DNA of 64,000 bases from RPQJ01 sp963778185 (GTDB lineage: Bacteria; Pseudomonadota; Gammaproteobacteria; Steroidobacterales; Steroidobacteraceae), in assembly GCA_963778185.1 (NCBI GenBank), contig CAVZTF010000003.1:496001-560000 (forward strand), read 5' to 3'. Below are positions 56,679 through 64,000 of the stretch, in pieces. The number at the start of each line of letters is the position of its first letter. Position 1 is the stretch's first letter. The notes under the pieces were generated by a model. That model had not been told where the DNA came from, did not search any database, and worked only from the letters and a program-made list of their open reading frames with translations. The position numbers and the translations under genes are program-made.

Positions 56679-57685
56679 GCGGCGAGATCCACGCCGGAGA
56701 TCCTCGCCACGAGGCCCTCCAGTGTCGTCCACGCGTCGCCGCGCATGCCGCCCTTCGCCATCCGGTCCACGCGCGCGGCCATGGTGAGCAGGGAGTCGAT
56801 CTGCGGCCGCGTGATCCGCGTCAGTGCCGCGCGCAGCGGTCCCTGGTGGTTTGACCAGATCTGCTCGGCGCGGAACGACTCTTCGAGCGACCGGTCCCGG
56901 CCGGCACGCAGGGCGACGCGAGACAGCCCGCGCAGGTCCTGCAGCAGGGCCCAGAGGATCAGCGGCGGCTCGCGCCCCTCGGCACGCAGGCCGGCAAGGA
57001 TACGCAGCGCTCGCTCCGGCTGTCCGGCGAATGCGGCGGCGGACAGCTCGAAGACGTCGTAGCGCGCGTTGTCGGCCACCAGCTCGGCGACCTCGGCCGC
57101 CGCGAGGCTCGCGCCCGGCATCAGCAGCGCGATCCGCTCCACCTCCTGCTGCGCGGCGAGAAGGTTGCCCTCGACCCGGTCCGCAAGCAGATCCGCGGCC
57201 TCGGGCGCGATGCCGACTCCGCGACGCGCGAGCCGCTCGCCAATCCAGCCCGGCAGCGCGGCCCGCTCGACGGATTGCGTGACCACCAGCACGCCGTGTT
57301 CCTCGAAGGCCTTTACCCAGGCGTTGCCGAGCGACTTGCGCTCGAGTTCGCCCGACACCAGCAGCAGCGTGTCGGCGGGAGGATGCTCGGCGAGGCCCGC
57401 GAGCGCGCCTCCAGCCGCGGCGTCCGGCGCCGAGGCGAACTTGAGCTCGATGAGACGGCGACTGGCAAACAGCGAGAGGTTGGCGGAATCGGCGAGCAGC
57501 GCGTTCCAGTCGAAGCCGCGCTCGATGAAGTGCACTTCGCGGTCGGCGTAGCCCTGCTTGCGCGCCTGCTCGCGGATGGCGTCGCAGGCTTCCGCGATCA
57601 GCAGGGGCTCGGCGCCAGTCACCAGGTACGCGCTGCGCAGGCCGCGCGCCAGCCCTGACGACAGGGCCTCCGGCGAGGTCCTCAC
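56675..57685 (-). CDS. holA: DNA polymerase III subunit delta
   Basis: The 336-residue clamp-loader subunit shows AYLVTGAEPLLIAEACDAI at the start, the degenerate AAA fold, and RARTLRIL-like helices in the third domain (AFAGQPERALRILAGL). It opens the beta clamp. Normally lptE and leuS come directly before holA; here pip lies in between on the other strand. Confidence 0.93.
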   Translation of the reverse strand: MRTSPEALSSGLARGLRSAYLVTGAEPLLIAEACDAIREQARKQGYADREVHFIERGFDWNALLADSANLSLFASRRLIELKFASAPDAAAGGALAGLAEHPPADTLLLVSGELERKSLGNAWVKAFEEHGVLVVTQSVERAALPGWIGERLARRGVGIAPEAADLLADRVEGNLLAAQQEVERIALLMPGASLAAAEVAELVADNARYDVFELSAAAFAGQPERALRILAGLRAEGREPPLILWALLQDLRGLSRVALRAGRDRSLEESFRAEQIWSNHQGPLRAALTRITRPQIDSLLTMAARVDRMAKGGMRGDAWTTLEGLVARISGVDLAA

Positions 57686-57837
57686 TGCCTTGTGCGACTC
57701 GTGCGCGCCGCCCGGTGGAGGCGCGCCGCCCTGGGTTCTCTCTGCATGCGCGGCCGATTATGCCGCCTTGACCGGGCAGGTTCCACCCGCCGGAGTCCCC
57801 GGGGCGGCGGGCAGGGTGACGAGCATCCCCTTTCTTG

Positions 57838-57843
57838 TACTAT
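57838..57843 (+). promoter_or_regulatory. -10 (TACTAT) of pip, leaderless candidate
   Basis: TACTAT ends six bases before the ATG at 57850, and GTGACG (57816-57821) lies 16 bases upstream as a fair -35. The expected transcription start is the A of the ATG. No ribosome binding site is present. Confidence 0.55.
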
Positions 57844-57849
57844 CCGCCG

Positions 57850-58932
57850 ATGAACTCACCCGCTCGCACCTCCGCCCTGCGCGGCCTCTACCCCGCCATC
57901 ACGCCGTTCCGCAGCGGTTGGCTGCGCGTCTCGCCCCTGCACGAGATCTACTGGGAGGAGTCCGGCAACCCGCGCGGCAAGCCGGCCGTCTTCCTGCACG
58001 GCGGCCCGGGCGCGGGATCGAGCCCCGTGAACCGCCAGTTCTTCGACCCGGAGCGCTATCGCATCGTGGTGTTCGACCAGCGTGGCTGCGGCCGCAGCCG
58101 GCCCCATGCAAGCCTCGAGGACAACACGACCTGGCACCTGGTGGAGGACATCGAACGCCTGCGCGAGTTCCTCGGCATCGAGCGCTGGCTGGTGTTCGGC
58201 GGCTCGTGGGGCTCGACACTGGCGCTCGCCTATGCGCAGGCGTACCCGCGCCGCGTCAGCGAGCTCGTGCTGCGCGGCATCTTCATGCTGCGCCCGTGGG
58301 AGATCCACTGGTTCTACCAGCACGGGGCGAGCGCCCTCTTTCCCGATCGTTGGGAAGACTACGTGGCTGCGATTCCCCGCGCGGAGCGGGACGACCTGGT
58401 GGGCGCGTTCCACCGGCGCCTGACCAGCCGCAACCGGGCGACGCAGCTGCGTGCAGCCCGGGCCTGGTCGATCTGGGAAGCGGCGACCAGCTTCCTGGTC
58501 ACCAACGAGGACAACCTCGACAAGTGGGGCGAGGATGCGTTCGCGATAGCGGTGGCGCGCATCGAGTGCCACTACTTCGTGCACAAGGGATTCCTGGCCA
58601 GCGAGGACCAGTTGCTCAAGGACGTGCGCAGGATACGGGACATCCCCGCCGTGATCGTGCAGGGCCGCTACGACGTCGTATGCCCGATCCAGACGGCCTG
58701 GGAACTGCACCGCGCGTGGCCGGAGGCCGACTTCCGCGTCGTGCCCGACGCCGGACACTCCGCGCTCGAGCCCGGCAATACGCACGAGCTGGTGAGCGCC
58801 ACGGATCGCTACGCAGCCGCTACAGGGACTCGAGCTGCCGCAGCACGAGACCGGCGAGGTCACGCGCCATCGCCTCGCGCAGCACGGCCTCCTCGTGTTC
58901 CTTCGCGAGCAGCAAAGACTCGTCGAAGCTGA
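57850..58932 (+). CDS. pip: proline iminopeptidase
   Basis: The 360-residue S33 alpha/beta hydrolase removes N-terminal proline. The nucleophile is Ser119 in GGSWGST, the oxyanion loop is HGGPGAG (50-56), and the acid and base are in VQGRYDVVCP and DAGHSALEPG. The normal family end would be near ATDRYAA; the frame instead runs on for about 40 residues rich in Ala and Arg, antisense to the end of lptE. That tail looks like lost-stop read-through. The ATG at 57850 rather than TTG at 57835 was chosen because of the promoter. Confidence 0.93.
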   Translation: MNSPARTSALRGLYPAITPFRSGWLRVSPLHEIYWEESGNPRGKPAVFLHGGPGAGSSPVNRQFFDPERYRIVVFDQRGCGRSRPHASLEDNTTWHLVEDIERLREFLGIERWLVFGGSWGSTLALAYAQAYPRRVSELVLRGIFMLRPWEIHWFYQHGASALFPDRWEDYVAAIPRAERDDLVGAFHRRLTSRNRATQLRAARAWSIWEAATSFLVTNEDNLDKWGEDAFAIAVARIECHYFVHKGFLASEDQLLKDVRRIRDIPAVIVQGRYDVVCPIQTAWELHRAWPEADFRVVPDAGHSALEPGNTHELVSATDRYAAATGTRAAAARDRRGHAPSPRAARPPRVPSRAAKTRRS

Positions 58933-59311
58933 AGTAGCGCGTCAGGTCGAGACGCTGCGGGGCCAGGACCTCCTTGCCGCCGCGATCGATCGTGAACTCG
59001 ACCGAATAGTAGACCTCGAATTCCTGCGGCGTATTGCGCGCGGACACCGAGAGCACCCGGCGCCCCGTGCGGTCCAGCCCGATGCGGATGACCGCGTCCA
59101 CCCCGCTCGCCGACCCGGCGACACTCGCACCCGAATTCTCGAGCACACGGCGCAACTCGACGGCGAACGGCGACAGCTCATCCCTGGTCGCGACATGGAC
59201 GCTGCGCACGCCCTCGGGCAGCGCGTGCGCGCCCTGCAGGCGGAAGCCGCAGCCGGCCGGCAGTGCGACCAGCATTGCGAGCGCGAGGACCCTGGCCTCA
59301 GACCACCACAT
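58820..59311 (-). CDS. lptE: LPS-assembly lipoprotein LptE
   Basis: The 163-residue outer-membrane lipoprotein plugs the LptD barrel. The signal peptide ends with a lipobox LPAGC (Cys21), followed by GFRLQGAHALP and the central ARNTPQEFEVYYSVEFTI. The ATG at 59311 sits 14 bases inside the end of leuS. Its 3' end overlaps pip by 113 bases on the other strand. Confidence 0.92.
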   Translation of the reverse strand: MWWSEARVLALAMLVALPAGCGFRLQGAHALPEGVRSVHVATRDELSPFAVELRRVLENSGASVAGSASGVDAVIRIGLDRTGRRVLSVSARNTPQEFEVYYSVEFTIDRGGKEVLAPQRLDLTRYFSFDESLLLAKEHEEAVLREAMARDLAGLVLRQLESL

Positions 59312-61883
59312 TGGCGAGCTTGCCCGGCACGTAGATGAACTTGCGCACCGGCTTGCCCTCGAGGAAGCGCTGCACGTTCGCGTCGGCCAGCGCCGCCTCA
59401 CGCACCCGGGCCTCGTCGGCATCCGCCGGCACGGTAACGCGGCTGCGCAGCCTGCCGTTGACCTGCACCACGACCTCGACGCTGTCGCGCTCGAGGGCCT
59501 GCAGGTCCACTACGGGCCAGCGTTCGTGGACGACAGCGTCCGCGTGCCCGAGTTCCCGCCACAGCACGTGACAGGCGTGGGGCACGACGGGCGAGAGCAC
59601 GAGCACCACGGTCTGCAGTGCCTCCTGCATCACCGCGCGGCCCTGCGGCGAGCGGTCGTCGCAGCGTCCGAGCGAGTTCATCAGTTCCATCACCGCGGCG
59701 ATGGCCGTGTTGAATGTCCGGCGGCGCCCGATGTCCGCCGTGACCTTGGCCAGCGTTTCGTGCACCTGGCGCCGCAGGCGGCGCTGCGGCTCGTCGAGCG
59801 CGGCCTTGTCGAGCACAGGCGCGGATCCCGTGGCGACGTGCTGGTGCACGGCCTTCCACAGACGCTTCATGAACCGGAACGCGCCCTCGACGCCCTCGTC
59901 GGACCATTCGAGGGTCTGCTCGGGCGGCGCCGCGAACATCATGAACAGGCGCGCCGTGTCCGCGCCGTACTGCTCGACGAGCGCCTGCGGGTCCACGCCG
60001 TTGCCCTTCGACTTCGACATCGTGCCGATGCCGCCCGATTCCACGGGCAGGCCGTCCGTGCGCAGCACCGCGCCGACGCGCTGGCCCTTCTCGTCCACCT
60101 GCACGTCCACGTCCGCCGGGTTGTAGTACGCGATGCGGCCCGACGCGGGCTTCCTGAAGAAGACCTCGTTCAGCACCATGCCCTGCGTCAGCAGGTTGGT
60201 GAAGGGCTCGGCCACGTCGGTGAGCCCGAGGTCACGCATCACGCGCGTCCAGAAGCGTGAATAGAGCAGGTGCAGGATCGCGTGCTCGATCCCGCCGATG
60301 TACTGGTCCACCGGCATCCAGTAGCGGGCACGCTCGTCCACCATCGCGCGCTCGTTGCCGGGACTCGCGTAGCGGAAGAAGTACCACGAGGAATCCACGA
60401 AGGTGTCCATCGTGTCGGTCTCGCGTCGCGCGGGCTGGCCGCACTTCGGACAGGTGCAGGCGAGGAACGCCGCGGACTTCGCCAGCGGGTTGCCGCTGCC
60501 GTCCGGGACCAGGTCCTCCGGCAGCACGACCGGCAGCTGCTCGTCCGGCACCGGCACCACGCCGCAGGACGCGCAGTGGATCAGCGGGATCGGGCAGCCC
60601 CAGTAGCGCTGGCGCGAAATGCCCCAGTCGCGCAGGCGGTAGTTCACGCGGCGCTTGCCGCGGCCCTGCGCCTCGACGAACTTGGCGAACGCGTCGAAGG
60701 CCTCGTCGAAGTCGAGTCCGTCGAACTGCCCCGAGTTGATCAGGCGGCCGTGCTCGACGAAGGCGCCCGCATCCATGTCGGCGAGGCTGCCGTCCGCCGG
60801 CTGTATGACCTGGTGGATGCGCAGGCCGTAGCGGCGCGCGAACTCCCAGTCGCGCTGGTCGTGCGCCGGCACCGCCATCACGGCGCCGGTGCCGTAGCCC
60901 ATCAGCACGAAATTCGCGACCCACACCGGCACGCGCTCGCCCGTGAACGGGTGGATGGCGTGGATGCCGAGCGGCATGCCTCGTTTCTCCATCGTCTCGA
61001 GCGCTGCTTCGGTTACGCCGGTGCGCTGGCACTCGGCCAGGAACGCCTGCAGGTCCGGGTTCCCTGCCGCGGCGCGCTGCGCGAGCGGGTGCTCCGCCGC
61101 CACCGCCATGCAGGTCACGCCGAAGAGCGTGTCGGGGCGCGTCGTGTAGATGCGCAGGCGCTCGCTCGCGCCCTCGACGTCGAAATCGATCTCGAGGCCC
61201 TCGGAACGACCGATCCAGTTGGCCTGCATCAGCCGCACCCGCTCGGGCCAGCCGGGCAGCGAGTCGAGGGCACCGAGCAGGTCGTCCGCATACTGCGTGA
61301 TGCGGAAGTAGTACATCGGGATCTCGCGCTTCTCCACGATGGCGCCGGTGCGCCAGCCGCGGCCGTCGATCACCTGCTCGTTCGCGAGCACCGTCTGGTC
61401 CACCGGGTCCCAGTTGACGACGCCGGTGGTGCGGTAGGCGATGCCCCTCTCGAGCATGCGCAGGAACAGCCACTGGTTCCAGCGGTAGTAGTCGGGCCGG
61501 CAGGTGGCCACCTCGCGGCTCCAGTCGATGCCGAAACCGAGCGACTTCAACTGCCGCTTCATGTGGTCGATATTGTCGATGGTCCACTTCGCCGGCGGCA
61601 CGCCGTTTGCCATGGCGGCATTCTCGGCCGGGAGGCCGAAGGCGTCCCAGCCCATCGGCTGCAGGACGTTGTACCCCTGCATGCGCATGTAGCGGCTCAG
61701 CACGTCGCCGATCGTGTAGTTGCGCACGTGGCCCATGTGCAGCCGCCCGCTCGGGTACGGGAACATGCACAGGCAATAGTATTTCTCGCGGCCCGGGTCC
61801 TCGGTGACGGCGAACGTGCGGTTGTCGTCCCAGTAGGCCCGTGCCTCGGGCTCCACGACGGAGGGTTGGTAACGTTCCTGCAT
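59298..61883 (-). CDS. leuS: leucyl-tRNA synthetase
   Basis: The 861-residue class I enzyme has the HIGH-type PYPSGRLHMGHVRNY near residue 42 and the KMSKS loop MSKSKGNGVDPQ near 627. The CP1 editing domain lies between (about 220-415, with TRPDTLFGVTCM). A zinc-like CTCPKCGQP cluster lies near 470. It starts at 61883, and its end overlaps lptE. Confidence 0.98.
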   Translation of the reverse strand: MQERYQPSVVEPEARAYWDDNRTFAVTEDPGREKYYCLCMFPYPSGRLHMGHVRNYTIGDVLSRYMRMQGYNVLQPMGWDAFGLPAENAAMANGVPPAKWTIDNIDHMKRQLKSLGFGIDWSREVATCRPDYYRWNQWLFLRMLERGIAYRTTGVVNWDPVDQTVLANEQVIDGRGWRTGAIVEKREIPMYYFRITQYADDLLGALDSLPGWPERVRLMQANWIGRSEGLEIDFDVEGASERLRIYTTRPDTLFGVTCMAVAAEHPLAQRAAAGNPDLQAFLAECQRTGVTEAALETMEKRGMPLGIHAIHPFTGERVPVWVANFVLMGYGTGAVMAVPAHDQRDWEFARRYGLRIHQVIQPADGSLADMDAGAFVEHGRLINSGQFDGLDFDEAFDAFAKFVEAQGRGKRRVNYRLRDWGISRQRYWGCPIPLIHCASCGVVPVPDEQLPVVLPEDLVPDGSGNPLAKSAAFLACTCPKCGQPARRETDTMDTFVDSSWYFFRYASPGNERAMVDERARYWMPVDQYIGGIEHAILHLLYSRFWTRVMRDLGLTDVAEPFTNLLTQGMVLNEVFFRKPASGRIAYYNPADVDVQVDEKGQRVGAVLRTDGLPVESGGIGTMSKSKGNGVDPQALVEQYGADTARLFMMFAAPPEQTLEWSDEGVEGAFRFMKRLWKAVHQHVATGSAPVLDKAALDEPQRRLRRQVHETLAKVTADIGRRRTFNTAIAAVMELMNSLGRCDDRSPQGRAVMQEALQTVVLVLSPVVPHACHVLWRELGHADAVVHERWPVVDLQALERDSVEVVVQVNGRLRSRVTVPADADEARVREAALADANVQRFLEGKPVRKFIYVPGKLANVVV

Positions 61884-62028
61884 GGCGGGGGCGTCGGATG
61901 GCTGGATCGAACGGGTTAGGATACCCGAGCACGCGCCGGCCGGCCTAATCGCCGACGTTCACGGGGTCGCCCGGGCGCGCGGATTCCTGCATTATCCTTG
62001 CGATCCCGCAACCACCGAGTACCGCTCC

Positions 62029-62368
62029 ATGAACAGGCACTTCGCGACCCTGGCCGCACTGGGCCTCCTGCTGCCGTCCCTCGCGGCCGCCGGCGAGATC
62101 TTCGGCACCGTCACCGGCGAGGCAGGTCCGGTCCCCGAGGGCACGCAGGTCGAGGCCAGCTGCAAGGCTGGCAAGCACGGCCCGGTGAAGACCGACAAGT
62201 CGGGGGAAATACCGCCTCGCCATCAGCGAAACGGGCAAGTGCGCTCTCACGGTGACCCGCGGCAGCGAGTCGGCGACCATGAGCGTGGTCTCGTTCGACG
62301 ACGCGGCGCAGGTCGACCTCGAACTCAGATCCGACGACGCCGGCAAACTGACCGTGCGTCGCAAGTAG
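62029..62368 (+). pseudogene. secreted beta-sandwich protein gene with a one-base frameshift
   Basis: The first 60 residues carry a signal peptide (MNRHFATLAALGLLLPSLAAA) and a carboxypeptidase-regulatory-like segment (GEIFGTVTGEAGPVPEGT). At the G5 run 62202-62206 the frame breaks. One G fewer continues as SGKYRLAISETGKCALTV and ends with LRSDDAGKLTVRRK and TAG at 62368, a complete domain. Read without correction the frame runs into the next gene to 62484. It could be a pseudogene, a sequencing error or a slippage-controlled gene. It lies 7 bases before the unknown membrane protein gene and may be its partner. Confidence 0.7.
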
Positions 62369-62375
62369 CCCGCGC

Positions 62376-63290
62376 ATGGCCGACGCCCCGAAAAAGGACA
62401 AGGATTTCTGGGACAAGCTCCTGGTCATCCTGCACCCGGTCGGCGGGCTGCTCACCGCGCTCGCCGTCGCCTTCGTGGGCGTGACAGGATCCCGCGTGCT
62501 CGAGCAGCGGCAGTCACTCGACTCGAACGCCCGCCTCTATTCCGAGCTGATGAGCCGGCGCGAGGAGGCGGAGTCGACGCTGCGCAAGGACGTGCTCGGC
62601 GCGATCCTGCAGGAGTACCTGCAGGCGAGCCCCAGCGACCTCGACGCGAAGGTCCTGCAGCTCGAACTGCTGTCGTACAACTTCCACGACTCGCTGGACC
62701 TGCGCCCCTTGTTCCTCGACCTGCAGCGCAAGCTGCTGCGCTCGCAGTCGCCCGACCGCGCAGAGCTGCTCGGCCGGATCGAGAGCGTGGCGCGCGAAGT
62801 CACTTCGAAGCAGCTGTTCACGCTGCAGGGCCGCGGCTACCGGTTCTCGGGCACCGTGGACCTCGCGGAACTCGAGTCCGCCGGGGCCGGCAGCCTCGCG
62901 CTGACCGAGGAGCCGGCCAAGGTGACGATCGGCGGCACGAGCTGCGACATCGCCGTGCTGGTCCGCTCCGCGAATCGCGCAACGAAGACCGTGCGCGTGC
63001 GGCTCGAAGCGAGCGCCTGCGACGGCGTGGACTCGCCCAACCTGAGCACGACGTTCGACGTCGGCTTCTTCGACTTCCCGATCATCGACAACACGCGCCT
63101 CGCCAACGGCTGGCGCTGCGCCGTCGCGCTGACCAACTGGCTGGACGACTACGCCGACCTGACGACGGTCTGCTTCCCCGGCGAGTACGCGAGCCTGAAG
63201 GACCGCCCCTACTACGACGAGGTAATCCAGAAGCTGCGCCAGCAGGAAAGCCAGGCCGGCTGGGTCGAAGGGATGTTCGGCGGCGGCTAG
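62376..63290 (+). CDS. unknown membrane-anchored protein
   Basis: The 304-residue protein has one strong membrane helix near the N-terminus (LLVILHPVGGLLTALAVAFVG, about 15-35). A charged helical region follows to about 140 (RREEAESTLRKDVLGAILQEYLQ), then a beta-rich C-terminal part with LFTLQGRGYRFSGTVDL and RVRLEASACDGVDSP. I recognise no family. It follows the frameshifted secreted gene by 7 bases, and its stop overlaps that of the convergent ATP-grasp gene by 4 bases. Confidence 0.78.
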   Translation: MADAPKKDKDFWDKLLVILHPVGGLLTALAVAFVGVTGSRVLEQRQSLDSNARLYSELMSRREEAESTLRKDVLGAILQEYLQASPSDLDAKVLQLELLSYNFHDSLDLRPLFLDLQRKLLRSQSPDRAELLGRIESVAREVTSKQLFTLQGRGYRFSGTVDLAELESAGAGSLALTEEPAKVTIGGTSCDIAVLVRSANRATKTVRVRLEASACDGVDSPNLSTTFDVGFFDFPIIDNTRLANGWRCAVALTNWLDDYADLTTVCFPGEYASLKDRPYYDEVIQKLRQQESQAGWVEGMFGGG

Positions 63291-64000
63291 GCCTGGCGCA
63301 GGATCGTGGCGTAGCGCGCGGCCGAGCCGGGCGCGCACGCGAGGTACAACGAGGGCTCGGTCAGCTCCAGCTCGAGCACGACCGGGTCGCCGCGGCCGTC
63401 GCGGATCATGTCGACACGCGCGTAGGTCGGCGGCGCGAATGGAACGGCCGACAGCGCTGCCTGCGCCACCCGCCGCTCGCCCTCGTCGGGCTCCCTGGCC
63501 GTGATCTTCTCGGGCGCGAACAGGCCCGCGACCAGCTCGTCGCCGACGCGCAGCAGCGGGCCCTTGCGGAATGCGTGGCTGTAGCGCCCACCGAGGAAGA
63601 TCGCCGCCGTCTCGCCCTGCACGTCGACGCGCGCCAGGTACGGCTGCAGAATCGCGCTGCGGCCCGCCTCGACGAGCCTGCGCAGGTGCGCCCTCGCCCG
63701 CCCACGTTCGGCGCGCCTGTAGCGCGCGGCATCGCGCGAGCCCGCGCCGATGGCTGGCTTGACCACGAACTCCTCCAACCCCGGCGGGTCCAGGAACGCA
63801 GCGAGCGAGTCCTGGGCGTCCTGGCCGGGCTCCACGAACCGGGTAGGCACGATGGGCACGCCGCCACGCACCAGGTCCACGAGGTAATGCTTGTCGGTAT
63901 TCCAGCGCAACACGGCCGGGTTGTTCACCAGGCGGGTGCGCGCGGCGCAGCGGTCTGCCCAGGCCAGGAACTCGTCGATGCGGTCGACGTAGTCCCAGGT
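63287..64000 (-). CDS. ATP-grasp family protein (RimK/DcsG-like), 5' end outside window
   Basis: The part within the window shows TWDYVDRIDEFLAWADR, LRWNTDKHYLVDLVRGGVPIVPT, FVVKPAIGAGSRDAARYR (ATP loop) and PVVLELELTEPSLYLA (metal-binding end). These fit the glutathione-synthetase-like ATP-grasp group that includes the cycloserine enzyme DcsG. The substrate is unknown. A GTG inside (63928) is not the real start, because homology continues upstream to 64000. Confidence 0.85.
   Translation of the reverse strand, partial: TWDYVDRIDEFLAWADRCAARTRLVNNPAVLRWNTDKHYLVDLVRGGVPIVPTRFVEPGQDAQDSLAAFLDPPGLEEFVVKPAIGAGSRDAARYRRAERGRARAHLRRLVEAGRSAILQPYLARVDVQGETAAIFLGGRYSHAFRKGPLLRVGDELVAGLFAPEKITAREPDEGERRVAQAALSAVPFAPPTYARVDMIRDGRGDPVVLELELTEPSLYLACAPGSAARYATILRQA

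Noticed and set aside
62369..62484. Uncorrected frame of the secreted protein continuing to 62484
   Set aside because: It overlaps the next gene in another frame and lacks domain character, while the corrected frame ends at 62368.

Overview
The window is a high-GC stretch of bacterial chromosome, almost fully coding, from a gammaproteobacterium. The assignment rests on E. coli-like gene neighbourhoods: divergent ygfB-pepP-ubiH-visC and zapA-6S RNA-fau-rpiA, divergent pmbA/yjgA, and the leuS-lptE-holA-nadD-rsfS-rlmH group. It also rests on Coq7- and UbiH-type ubiquinone enzymes and a Crp protein with the cAMP-pocket residues. High GC and gene content suggest Xanthomonadales, Nevskiales or Steroidobacterales; this is an inference. 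No phage, transposase, CRISPR array or integrated element was seen.

Layout. 1-5.3 kb (minus): seven tightly overlapping cistrons, sua5, a type III PLP decarboxylase, ComB, a permease remnant, a HAD phosphatase, DUF486 and a HIT protein, followed by the start of an M23 peptidase gene. 5.3-9.1 kb (minus): a double HtrA-like protease and a PfkB kinase. 9.1-14.1 kb (minus): gcvT-gcvH-gcvPA-gcvPB-dagK behind a tandem glycine riboswitch and terminator. 14.2-21.1 kb: a DUF885 peptidase, a large secreted repeat protein with a late frameshift, then ispG, phhB and a DUF2189 protein. 21.1-26.6 kb (minus): ygfB, pepP, two UbiH-family hydroxylases and an acyl-CoA-dehydrogenase-like protein. 26.6-33.3 kb (plus): zapB-like gene, zapA, 6S RNA, fau, an EVE protein, a 24-residue lysine-rich protein, rpiA and glcDEF. 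33.3-34.4 kb (minus): rplM, rpsI and tRNA-Gln. 34.4-41.1 kb: coq7, crp, rpe, djlA, purC, an inverted-repeat element, a BtuF-like protein and a YihY-family protein. 41.1-48.5 kb: pmbA/yjgA, purEK, an ExeA-type ATPase fused to FHA, tldD and a nitrilase. 48.5-57.7 kb (minus): yhdP, rng, maf, osmC, rlmH, rsfS, nadD, holA. 57.8-64 kb: pip, lptE, leuS, a broken secreted gene, an unknown membrane protein and an ATP-grasp gene cut by the window end.

Most genes are housekeeping. Several lie where related functions meet: glycine cleavage with one-carbon enzymes (fau), ubiquinone hydroxylations (ubiH, visC, coq7), purine synthesis (purC, purE, purK), and the TldD/PmbA (TldE) protease pair encoded about 4 kb apart.

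The less ordinary points are: recurring extended -10 promoters of the form TGCTAnnnT, several placing the transcription start on the start codon; three one-base frame breaks; an HtrA duplicate whose second protease module has lost its triad; a tRNA gene 7 bases behind rpsI; a composite inverted repeat after purC; and an orphan ATPase-FHA protein. I did not find a convincing new defence or biosynthetic system.
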